A DNA stretch of 64,000 nt from Archegozetes longisetosus (Eukaryota > Arthropoda > Arachnida > Sarcoptiformes > Trhypochthoniidae), in NCBI GenBank assembly GCA_018873245.2, contig JAEMBT020000004.1, positions 9,606,652 through 9,670,651 on the forward strand. Direction: 5' to 3'. The notes beneath the pieces were generated by a model. It was not told the origin of the DNA, did not search any database, and worked only from the letters and a program-made list of their open reading frames with translations. Shown in pieces: positions 13,451 through 24,984 of the stretch (the stretch's first letter is position 1; every line of letters begins with the position of its first letter). A program made the translations under genes and the position numbers.

Positions 13451-15108
13451 TTAAGCGTAAGCACATTCTTCCGAGTGCGTCGAATTCTGGTTCTGTGTTG
13501 CATTATTATAATATTGTTTAGAATATTTATGCTTATTGGGATTATTAGAATGATACAACTGAACTGCTGCCATATGAAGCTTTTCTACAAAGTCTGGGAC
13601 ACCGCACGATGCCATCCAGTTGTAGGCAGGCGTTGGAAAGGCAGCTCGAGGGTCATCGAAATATGTCAACATATAATCGAATCCGCAGTCATCGAAACTC
13701 TTGTGTGGCTTGATTACCATCTGTGATGAATAGTCGAAGACTCGCACGTGTTCTGATGTCTCAGGAAGTTTCGGATGTTCTATTGATTTGGAGACCAAAA
13801 CCATTACATTTTTATTAACGTCAATTCGTGATCGTCTCAAATAAACGTAATCTCGAGTATTCATCGGAAACTGTTGTGTTAATTGAGAGGAGGGATTAGT
13901 TTGAATCAAATAAATTTTTGCAATAACAGATCAAAAACAATCAAAATGTTCAATGAGACTCTCACCGGATATCTCATGACCCAATGCAAGACTTCATTAC
14001 CAGAATCTTCGCCATCACTTCCGTCAATATCTATAACAATTGGCTCTTTTTCAATAATATCTAGTTTGATAACCAGTTTATCCCAGACTTTACGAAAGTT
14101 AGTGTCCATTTGAACTTTGAAGAAAGTTCGGGCAGGGATATCATGAAATGTACCAAAAACTATACAAAATTTACATCAATTTAATTATAATTGCATTTAA
14201 AACAAGAAAATTAAATTAAAGTCAATCGAAAATATTGAAAGAAACTGAAGAAAAATTGAATTAGAAATAAATAAGTAGAAATTGAAGCGACCAAAACCTT
14301 TGTACTGATAAAGTGAAGTATTTTTAAGGCCTCTTCTCCAGACCCTTAAGTCGTCTCTCATGATAACTGGTTCCCATTCGGCGTCAAATGACTTTTCAGG
14401 TTTGGTATCATTTTCATGGGAATCATTGTCTTCATTGTTAGTATTGTTATTACTTTCAGCGGATACCGAAAACGAAGAACTCTTTGTTGAGCTATCGTTG
14501 TTGTATCGAATATCAACGGAAGCCCTTACAGTATAATTGAACTCTTCAACCGTGTCTTTGAGGTCTCGATCAGTAATCCTTTCTTTGTCCCAACAGAAGA
14601 CACCGCAGGCCACGCTCAGTAAATATCTGATGGAATTCTTCGACTTATTATTAGATCTCTTGATGAGAGTCAAAGTTCTCGAACGCATTCTCGTAATCAA
14701 TTGAGACATGAGTTTGTGAACAGTTGTTTCGCTATAAATTCGACTGTAGAGACTACAAATTTGAGCCATTCTTCTCAGCCTCAAAGACATGTAAACATTT
14801 GATTGTTCTCTCAGCAGATGACTAAATATTAAGAAGTTTTCATTGAATTTAGCTTTAAGTGAATCCCAAAATAGTTTGATGTGGTGTCCGTGTCCGCCAT
14901 TTAGGCTGTAATTATTTATCGACAAGTTGTTTGAGAATTGATTGCGGTTAGTGTTCAATAGTGTTAATCTTTGTCTGGCAAGCGTTTGGTTTCGCAATTG
15001 ATTTATAATAATTGAATTTGTATTACCGAACATTTTCGGTTTATTAATAATGAATTGTTTAACGCTTTTTGTTACGCAATTGAACAGCCAAACATTCTTT
15101 GAGCACAT
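13451..15108 (-). CDS. STARD7: StAR-related lipid transfer protein 7
   Basis: This is a START-domain carrier. In vertebrates it moves phosphatidylcholine to mitochondria. Three exons join in phase: 15108-14298, 14159-13966 and 13870-13451, totalling 1425 nt or 474 aa (human about 370). The START domain, from about residue 240, opens with EWEPVIMRDDLRVWRR, then SLYQYKVFGTF across junction 1 and RYPFPMNTRDYVYLRR across junction 2. It continues with MVLVSKSIEHPKLPE and MASCGVPDFVEKLHMA, all familiar STARD7 signatures. An N-terminal hydrophobic stretch followed by CGVFCWDKERI matches the segment before the START domain in the vertebrate protein. The extreme N-terminus is Asn/Arg-rich and could be a mitochondrial presequence. 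A Ser/Asn/Glu-rich linker of about 45 residues explains part of the extra length. The first donor (GTTTTG) is weak but fits the family exactly. Confidence 0.93.
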
Positions 15109-18100
15109 GCACGCCTTCTCTCATATACTACGTCACTCTATTTTCTCTAACTTTTACCTTACCCTTCACTTCACTTTTATTTACTTTTCTTACAGCTTTA
15201 CAATTATTCCTTCAATTTGATGGTTAACCTTCAATTTGGTAAGCATTGAAATATGCAACTATTTGTTACCAATAAGTCACTGAACTTGTGAATTAGTGTT
15301 AAAACCCGTTCAATTACATAAGGAAAGGGTAAATGGACACATTTGAAAGAAACAAAAGTATCTTTTATAGTTTAGTTATTTTAAACATTTCACTAAACAA
15401 ACTTCATATATTCTCAAAATTATTCACAATTCAAACTATTTCATCAAATGAGTGTTAGTCTTAAGACTTAAGCACTAAATAGAAGTTAACTAGAATTTAA
15501 TTTGATTAAACAATTTATTTGTAGAGCATATGAATTTTTTAGTATGAGACTCTGTGTGGCACCAAAATGATATGCACCAACACATATCTATGTGTAACTG
15601 CAAGTGAGGCACTTTGTCAATTTTACGCTTGGCTTAAAAGCCTCAAATCTTTAAAAGTGAAAGTAATTCACATTAATATATAATGATTTTTAATTCATGC
15701 TAAAGATTTTAATATAGAAAATAATTAATTTTAATTATATATGATTTAAAGAATCTTTATTAATTTTGATTTATATGGTAAAAAAGTTGAAAGTACAGAG
15801 CTTGCATTTATACACAGATATATAGATATAAGTTTTCATTTAGTTAATTATTCAACTCTTTAACTAATGTCATGATAATTTAGAGATAAGTCTTTGATAA
15901 GTCTTATCGCCAAAAGTTTTGATAGTGTAAAAGCAAAAATAATATAAAACATGAATGATTTACATTTATACAAATGACTATTAGTGCAAACTCTCATTCA
16001 TATCAAAGTGTCCTGAAGTGAAACTAAAAATTTTATAAGATATGAAAAGTTGGATCAGTTTCTAATCTGTTAATATTCTGAATTGCCTTCAATTTAAAAG
16101 TAATCCTCAATACTTTTTGTACTGATAATCTTAAATGTAAGGCCTTCTTCAAAAAAGATGTTAATACTTAGTTATGCAAAAAATGTGAAAACCTGTCTGA
16201 AGATTTTAAGAATTTTCTTGTGCAGACTTATATGTATTCAAACTTTGATTTAGATGTATGATCAAAATACTACTTTTATTGAAGGGAATAATTTTTTAGC
16301 ATAACATTTATGAAATACAATTAGAATTACTTTAATAAAATTCTTACACATAATTTTAAGTTTTTATTCGTTTGTATTTGACATCATTTGCAACATACTT
16401 GGAATTTGATTTGCTGTAAACTGAATAACATTCAAAACGACAGAACTTTAGCTTTAGTAGATTTCAAATGCTCACCGAAGTACTTTTATAAGTAAAGGTA
16501 GCATATGGTCACATTTCTTCAATCAATTTGTTATCGTTACTTCGTTTAAAGGTTTATAGATTTTCAGAAGTTTATACTGTTTCAAATCGTTCGGTGGTTC
16601 TAAAGGGACTCATCAAAGGACTGAAATTAATAATAACAACTCGACTGGAATACCGTCCAATATGAGTCCTATGGGAAACAACTCGATGGTCTGCTTTGGC
16701 TTAAACAATGGCCCATTATAGATAATAAACCGAACAGTTATCAATCGGTATTTATAATGGATGGTAGATATGGGTCTAATTTCATGCCAACCTGAAATAA
16801 CTTGAACGAAGCTATCACAATCCGTGATTATTGAGTTGAAGATTGAGTTTTGCTGATTGTTCGTAAAGAATAAGATAATTTGTGCGATTGGAGACCAATT
16901 GAAAGCTGGAAAAGAGTACCACAAATTTCCACGTATGACCAGATATTAAGTAATGGAAAAAGACTTGTCAAAACTGTCAATAACTTATTTATTTAGTGAT
17001 TTTGCAAATAAAAATGTAGTAATTCTTACTTAAAACTATTCTTTAGGGCTATGACTTAGGTTTTTATTCGACTGCCCAAAAGATGAAAATTGCTCGATTC
17101 TAATCATAATTGTGGTCGTATTTGGTCGAGTCAGTGCTTTAAAGTACTGTCTGCAATGTATTTGAATTAGAAAAAGCACTGGCCCGATTATTTATGGCCA
17201 TAATATTAGGTATATCTTTCGTTGTTTTAATGCTCGCATCTTCGCAATAAAATAGAAAATTCAAGTAATTTAGTCTGACATTGAACCTCTAGCTAATAGA
17301 AAAAATGATGGCATTGCAAGCCTAGTCCCAGAACTTTAAGCGTTGTTTCCGTTACAAAATATTCATTCTGTTAATTGAGAAACTAGTGCCCTAGTGGACA
17401 CATGGTGGTTGAATGGCAGTCGATTAGCTGCCGTCCGAGAAGCAAAATTGATAAATAGAGCCCATAAAATTGTAGTTTCTACAAGCTCTCCTAAGGAAAT
17501 TTGTCCTAAGGAATACTGTCCTAAATGTTGTCTTTCTTCACCTATTAGACTGTCCAACTCGACAAATGTCTCTACTCTGTATTTTAGTTGCGTTCAATTT
17601 TCTAGAACCATGCACGTTTCTTAGATTTTTAACGTTAAAACTAGGTAGAAGTATCTCAATAAATTTCATAAATTGAGTCATGAGTCATACGAGTCCTTAT
17701 AATTTATAGGATGTCGACATATTTGATGTCAAGGTTTTGGAGAGTCTACTTTGGAAGAGTTATGTCTAGTAGAATGTGTGGAAAATGTCACTAGTAAAGT
17801 TGTAGTTTAAGTTATTAACTTAACTATATTGAATGAGTTAAAAGTTATTTATTAACTTACATTCAAAAATAATAACTATAGATAGAATACAACATATTTG
17901 CAAATAATTCAGTTTATTATATTATATTAGCTCATCTTAATTCAAATTGAATATAAACACTATTTGCAATAATCGATGCTTAAAGAGAAACAATAATCAC
18001 TTCGTATTAAAAGGTTTCGCAATAAATCTGAAGTATTCCTATGAAAGCCTTTTTGTAAAATGAAAGTAAAGGATAAGATAAGTGATTATTGATCTTTAAG

Positions 18101-18629
18101 CAGAAATTGCTGATGAGAAGTATAATAAAAGTAAAAGTTTAGTGTAGTTGTATGAATAAAAGGAAACAATATCGAAATTTTATTCGATAAGGATAAACAC
18201 CAAATGAACTCATACGATATTAATGCTAATGAAAGACAAACACATGAGATCTTAAGTTACATGCAATAATTGAATTAAAGCCTATTGAATTTAATTTTAA
18301 AATCAATGCCTCCTGTCAAAGTTGACTCATTGGAGACGAATTGAATAAAAAGTATTGAAAAAAATGCTCTATCAATGAAAGTTTAGTTGGATAGAAGAAT
18401 CGAGAATTGATAGAAAATCAAATATAGAGTCTAATAGGCAAATGAATAAATCAAGTTAATTTTAAGTTATCTAAACCTTGTTCTGTCCCCTAAAACTGAT
18501 AATAAATTCAATTTGAATAAAGTTTTATATACTTAAATGTGTAAATATTAAGAAACTTAGATTTTCATGATTGTATCGAGAGGCAGGTAATGTTAATAAG
18601 TTCAAGAGATGTCTACGTCAAAAGAAGAT
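15109..18629. other. Intergenic, AT-rich
   Basis: This lies between the 5' end of STARD7 and the 3' end of the P450. Open frames at about 16613-16924 (minus) and 17394-17624 (plus) show no motif I recognise and no consistent splice frame. A degraded relative of the hairpin at 21219-21290 may lie near 17120-17210. It shares GTCAGTGCT(T/A)TAAAGT and a following GATTATTTATGGC-like run. Confidence 0.55.
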
Positions 18630-21600
18630 TTATTGTCCTAAGAACGATTCTGTCCTTGGAATAAGTGCAACCTTGAAACAGTTGTCTGCAGACAGAGCAA
18701 TACATCCTTTTGGGGCCAGCTGTTCATTAATTTCAATCATTTGATCATTATTTTGAGGAATGATCTTAAATTTCAAAACCAGATTAGCGATTGCTGTAAA
18801 GGCTATGGTGTTGACCATTTTGTATCCGAGGCACGAACGTCTACCGCTTGAGAACGGAAAAAAGTGGTCAGGTTTTGATATGTGGGTCTTGTTGCCATCA
18901 CTTGCTACGAAGCGGGAAGGGTTGAACTTTTCAGGCTCTAACCAATATTTTGGTGACATGTTCAAGTAGTAAGTATTGAACAGAATCATTGTTCCGCGCT
19001 CTATGTCAAACCCTATCAATTAAACAAAGCAAACAATTTAGTACTTCTAACAAAATGTGTTCCTAAAACTTATTGGATATTGACAAGAATCTGAAAGATT
19101 GCAACCTTGTAAAGTTGTGTCTTGGTTTGCAACGTGGGGAACAATTGGAGACGAAGCTATGCGTAATGTCTCCAAAATGCTGGCTCCAGTTAATGGCATA
19201 AGTGGTCTGTGTTCCAAATTAATGAGATCTTCTTTATTTGGACTACTATTCAGTGCATTCTTAGCTTCGATGTGTATATCTTGTTGAACGGATGGATTGA
19301 CAGCCAAGTGACCAATCAATCGCATCAATAGGTTACCAACAGCAGAATTGCCTCCAATCAAGTCTCCGATTTCAAACATACAGATAGTCCAACTCATTTC
19401 TGATGAATTTCTTATATAATGTTCTAATAATGAATCTAAGAAGTCTTTAGATTCGGTTTGATCTTTTGATTTCAATCTTTGAATAGTTTGTTCTAGCCTT
19501 GGATTGACCACTTCCTTTTCAATATATTGCCTAATACATAAAAACTACATTTGACTCTACTATTATGACTAAATGCAACATAAGCTAAGAATTAAGAATT
19601 TGTCAATTAGTGCTTCTAAGCACAATCATGTTATAATTGAATGAATTTAGCTTGCGTAAAACAAAACAATAATTATTTGTGTGGCAATAGTCGAATTGTA
19701 TCAAAACGATTACTAAAGAATCTGAGGTACGGTTTAGCTTATAAAAACTATTTGACGAGTCAGCAGTTGAAAAGTGGTTTAGTCATGTGTCAAATGGCAA
19801 GTCTTGAATTGAGTATGTTTTAAGAGTTGTAGAGCTGTGTGTTGGCCTTAAGGGTAAGTTTAAAAATGCTATCCTTATGTGATTTGATGCGTGATTAACT
19901 ATTGAGAAAAACTAGTCTTTCCCAATGTTTGCAGGGAGTAACAGTTGGGGGTAACCCTAAACAGCTCTTCATTAATATAGTAACTTTCCTTCACGTTCTT
20001 CTAAACAAAATCTTACATTTCATATAAGCCTTTCTGGTTCCATGTACTCAATTTTTTTCACCAATATTCGCGCGAGAATGAGCTTCACTTCATCTGAAAG
20101 TCTATTACATAACTATTTTTACTTATCCTGTATCGTGATTAGGACTATTGACACTCAAATAATTCTTTAGAACTTATGAATTGATTGAGTTTTCACTCAA
20201 TACAATATGTTCTGCAATGTTATGAATTAGTGCTAAATTTATAAATACCTCAAAGTATTGGCTGTGTCTTCAACTTTTTTGAAATAACTTCTACAAAATC
20301 CAAAGTTGGACAAAAACGGGATGAAGTCGATTGCATAGCATTGATTTATATCATAGAAGATAAAATCATACTTATAGACCGCTTCTTTAAAATGCTGATC
20401 TTCAACTGGGAGTCTAATGAACGATAAACTTGTTTGAGAAAGGGTTGATTCTTAGGAGAAAAAACTATACGAAGGTTGTTCTAATTAGAGACCGGATCAA
20501 TATATAGCTAACGATTCAGACATTTATAAATTGTTTCAACACACTAACTTCTTTTACTTTCAACTTCATTTAGAACCTTTCCAAAATTTTATAAGACATT
20601 TAAGTTGACTCTTTCAAATCAATACAAGTTAAAAGAAGTTCAAACTCGAAGTTAACTTTCGAGTGAACTGGAATCACATTCTAAAACGATTGCGAATTGC
20701 AAAGATAAGGCAATTGCAAGTAGTAGATTAGAAGAGGTTCATCAGCGCTGTGGACTTTTACTATTTTTCACAGAGTTTACTATTCCTCAAACAAATGTCT
20801 GAAAAAATTGATATATACTTATGTTAAAAACATTAATGTCAATTAATCGACTGTACTGTAAATTCTTAACTATCAATCACTTCAATCAATAGATAAAATC
20901 TAATAAAATATAAATTAATAGTTCATTAAGTATACTTTCACATTGTAAACAAATTTTCTAAACAAACTTATAAGTAATGATCAAAATATTAATCATTACA
21001 ACTCTGAGTATTCTTAGGGCTGTAGTATAGTCGATAAATAGTTATCGTTTAATGCTATGCATGAAGTATATATTTTATCTCTTTCAGACGTTTGTTTCAG
21101 GTATAGTACACAATGCGGTCCCCAAGTATCATTTTTTGTACTAGTCTTGCTACTAATTATGTGTACTAATTATGCTCTAAACTGTTCAATTATACAATTT
21201 TGCACCACTTTATATTTTTGGGTCAGTGCTATAAAGTTCTATTTCTAATTGAAATAACATTATAGATAGAACTTTATAGCATTGACCCAACGATTATGGC
21301 AGTAATGCTCATTGTTACGCGTATGCATTGAACGCTTTGACAAGCATCAAGCTGAACAGTGAAGTCAACTTTATATGGCATAAGGCAAAGGCATCACATG
21401 CCCTTTACTATGCTGCCCTACACAGCAATGCTAAAGATTGCATTTTATATTATGGATTGCGAGCAAACGAGAGCTCATAAGCACGAATTTGAGTTTTGAT
21501 CAATCTAATTGTCGCATAGATTAATGCCAAATCAAAAATATGTTCATCTGACTTCCTCAGATCGCACTCTTCCCTAGTTAGATTTGTTAATGAAATAATA

Positions 21601-22962
21601 AAGTGAATGACTTACTTTCGTGAACATAAGTAATTGAGAAATATGTTGGCGCACAACGTAAGAACATAGTTTTTAGTAAGAATGTCGACCCTCTTGTCAG
21701 TCAAGTCTTTTATCATTAATCTAACATCGGATTCTATACATCTGGCAAGATTTTTATACCCTTTAGACCCATATCGTGGCAAAACACCCGATTGAGCGAT
21801 TGTTCGACGAGCTCGTTGCAGATCGGACCAATCGCAAAGGGCCAGAGCTGCAGCAAATTATTTATTATTCAAAAATATTCAAAACATTTTTACGTAAAGT
21901 TTGACTTTCAAACTTATTATCAAAATCTGAGCTATTTCTTACAATTTTCTTTATCACGACCAAAAATTAGAGTGTGTCTGAAGAATGAAGGTCTATCGCA
22001 AAATATATCTCCTTTTACGAGAAGAACTTCGCGCATCGCATCAGGCGATGAAACCATAACAGCCTTGCACTGACCCAACTGTAGTGAGACTACATTTCCA
22101 TGTTTCTTACGGATTTCATTGAATCCTTGCCATGGATTCGTAGGATATTTCGACAATAAGTACAAATGACCTATTATTGGAAGAGATAGCGGTGATGGCG
22201 GACCTAAAAACAATTATTTAGGCATTACTTGCTTATATTGAGTGCAAAAATACAGGTATCTGTTTTACTAGACATAGGATGTTTCACCTAAATCACTACT
22301 CTTTAGCTTTTTTTTGACGTGGGTGTTGTCTCTATCTAGAGGACTAGAGAGTAGATCTAAATAGTGTCAATTTTGAAGATCTTTATGCCAAAATTTTCCA
22401 TTCATTCAGATCAGTAATGTAATAATTGGCAATTTTTATGGCAAATTCCTCAATATTTACACTATTTAGATCTACTCTTTAATACTCTAGATAGAAAGAC
22501 GACACCCAAGTCAAAAGAAATTAAAGTACTTATGGCATTCGTGGCACAAAGCTACAAAATCAAGCACTTCCGTCTAGTTCTTAAACATTATAATCATACT
22601 GTAAATATTATGGCAAACGCTTTACGCATACAATTCAATTAACAAAATAATTATCAATAAATTAGACAAATATTTGGTTTCTCTGTAGAATTGAAAATAA
22701 AAATTTCAACCCATAACAAAGTTGGATGTAAGCAAAGTCTAGAAAAGGTATTGTTTTCACGTTATTTTGATGATTACTTTAAGTATATGGGTAACGATAG
22801 ATGAGACAGATGAGATAGATGAAATTTTCACTTACCTCTGAAGCATTTTCTCTTCCTTATCAGATTCAATTTAAATACTGCAAACAGCATTAAAATGATC
22901 CAAATTAAGATCAGTGTCGAAAAATGAAATAAATTTAGACTCTTTAACTCGTATTCACTCAT
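18630..22962 (-). CDS. Cytochrome P450, CYP307 (Spook)-like
   Basis: A microsomal P450 of clan 2, most like CYP307 (spook/spookier), a Halloween enzyme of the early 'black box' steps of ecdysteroid synthesis. Six exons: 22962-22836, 22203-21943, 21847-21616, 20413-20249, 19530-19106 and 19012-18630. Together they give 1593 nt or 530 aa with every junction in phase. Seen in order: an N-terminal membrane anchor (about residues 14-34), the Pro-rich hinge GPPSPLSLPIIGHLYLLSK, the helix C motif WSDLQRARR, ETLR of helix K (382-385), the family-like SSPIVPHVANQDTTLQGFD, FNPSRF (433-438) and the heme loop FSSGRRSCLG with ligand Cys464. The I helix reads DLIGGNSAVGN without the usual acidic-Thr pair, a feature I associate with CYP307. 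The stop TAA overlaps an AATAAA. Subfamily assignment is from memory of motifs and needs a tree. A CYP18-like or other clan 2 enzyme is less likely. Confidence 0.85.
21219..21290. repeat. Perfect-looking hairpin, about 27-bp stem, in P450 intron
   Basis: TTGGGTCAGTGCTATAAAGT at 21219-21238 continues as TCTAT and pairs with the inverted copy ending TTATAGCATTGACCCAA at 21290. The loop is about 17-20 nt with few mismatches. It sits in the third intron of the P450 gene. It could be a small MITE or a microRNA-like fold. A similar but decayed sequence near 17.1 kb favours a repeat family. Confidence 0.7.
22301..22526. mobile_element. MITE-like inverted repeat in first P450 intron
   Basis: The left arm contains GACGTGGGTGTTGTCTCTAT, then CTAGAG and GAGTAGATCTAAATAGTGT. 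The right arm contains the reverse complements ACACTATTTAGATCTACTC and GACGACACCCAAGTC. The arms are about 70 bp each around an 80-bp AT-rich centre. There is no coding capacity and I could not define a target duplication with certainty. Confidence 0.75.
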
Positions 22963-24984
22963 AGTTTTAAAGAATACAAGAACTTTAGCTGTAAATATTC
23001 GTAAAACTATTTGGTCAGCTTACAAGTTTTCAAACTGAACTGAAAATAGTTATAAAAATACAAGTCTTAAGAGTGAAAGTAAAGGTTATAAAGTGGACAG
23101 AGAACAGTGTGAGATAGGGAAAACTGCCAAAAGCACTGTTCGCAAAAACCTGTTTTAATGCTGGTATCTTAGCAAAAAAGTGATTCATTCCAAAAAACGT
23201 TCTCAGTCTATCGAACTATTTTGTAGTTTTCAAAATAGCGGTAACAAACACTAAACTACAAGTTTTTGTTAACTTACCTCATACCAGATGGAGGTATGCC
23301 TTCGGTAACTAAATCAGTAACAAACGCAACATTTAAATCCATCTTCAACTAAGTTTAAACAATTTCTTTTCATTTTAGTCACAATAATAACTCAATAAGC
23401 ATTTGAAGAAACTATTTCTTTTCTGAAAAATTCATCATCTTATGAATGACGCTTTAATGAAAGTCATGTTAATCATAGTTTGAGTTCACACATTCCAACT
23501 TCGATTCAACTACTCTGCAGTCCGATAATTTGAACTCTTTTAGATTTTGAACAAAAGACAATAAATTGATCGATGAGAAGAGTTTGTTATCTTGTATTAA
23601 TAAAGAAGATTTAAGTAAATGATGAATGTAAATAGAGTTACGAGTTCTATCAGAGCGTTATTTCATGTAGTCAGTAGTCGAGTTTATGTAGTGCATGCAA
23701 GATTATACACGAACTTCCCCTTAAAGCACTACCTAAATACGACTAATATATAAAGTTATTCTTCAAGAATTTAGACTAAAAAGTCTAATGATTGACAGTA
23801 AAAAAGGTTTGGGTATTTTACTGATACAGTGTTGCATCTTATACTGACATACTGCAACTTGCATATAGAAAGCACATGCCGAAAGAATGCTTGTCTAGCA
23901 TAACTTACTATAATTTTTTATGAAAATTTATGCCATCACAAGATCAAATATAATAAGATTCCACTTGGTGGCTTTGTATTGACAAAGCCTAAAAATATTA
24001 TTGTTGAAAAGTTTGAGAGTGCTTATTATCTATAAATCAATTATGAATCAGATTATGAGATAGCCTTTGAGACGTCGACTCAATAAAACTTCAATGATAT
24101 CTGATTTGAATATTGAAACAGTTGAAGGCTTTTTTTTGAAGTGAAACATATTATAGATTGTAAGCTTAGTGGTTTGGATGAAAACTGAGTAGATTATTAG
24201 AGTGAAAAATGATCGTCAATAATGGCAGTTGAAAGAAAATGTTAAGCTAGAATGCAATTATAGAAAACTTTACAGTCAATTCAAGAGTAGATTGATTATT
24301 GCAAACTTGAAATTATTACAAGTTAGTTCATGTTTAGCTCATCGAATTATGAATAATTTATAATTAATGAACGTTTTGTAAGTCTAATATACTCGTCAAG
24401 TTATAAGAAATTTATCAATCATTTGATCAACGTTACCAGAGTAGAAGTTATCACGTAAACTACTGAACTATTACTTTTGAATCTAATTTAAGACAATTAG
24501 GAGTTAATTTCAAAAGTTGATTAACTACTGAGTGAATATAGAAATGATATGCGTTGCTTGTAATTAAACTAATAAAATAATAACTATACTTATGAAGCCA
24601 TAATTGTAGTGAATTAACTAATTGTAGACAATTTTCTCAAAATGTATTCCATTGTTTGGTCTGACTTGCAATAAGTTAATTGAAGCTAAAATAATCCAGT
24701 CTGAGCTTTATAACAAGTTTACAAATTCAAATAATTTGAAGATCGATCAAATTTTATACTTTATATCCATTTAGGCATAATATACATGTTTTGTAGTCAT
24801 CATTTAATTGAACAAAAAGTTAAGGTTATTTCATATTCAGATCGTATTGATGTCGGTCTTATAATGAGATAATATGATTACATGTATTATAGTAGAAGTG
24901 CATTCATGTTAAATATTATATTAATAGTTAATTCATTTTGAATACATATGAAAAATCTAAATATATTAAACCGCAACTTTAAGG
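22963..24984. other. Intergenic between P450 5' end and eyg 3' end
   Basis: AT-rich. It contains a possible minus-strand leader exon (23342-23278, listed separately) and presumably the P450 promoter and the eyg 3' UTR. No other feature is supported. Confidence 0.6.
23278..23342 (-). other. Candidate upstream exon or uORF of the P450 gene
   Basis: An ATG at 23342 is followed by 21 open codons (MDLNVAFVTDLVTEGIPPSG, then M) and by a good donor, AG|GTAAGT, at 23277. A TTTACAG acceptor lies just before the P450 start codon (exon from about 22991). Joining the two gives a short peptide that stops at once (AG|C TAA), followed by the P450 ATG, so the exon could be a leader with an upstream reading frame. 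It could instead be the first coding exon of another transcript. No transcript data are available here. Confidence 0.35.

Noticed and set aside
16613..16924. Minus-strand frame of 103 codons with hydrophobic C-terminus
   Set aside because: No family resemblance, and although CAG sites exist nearby I could not find a partner exon in phase. Not strong enough to call a gene.
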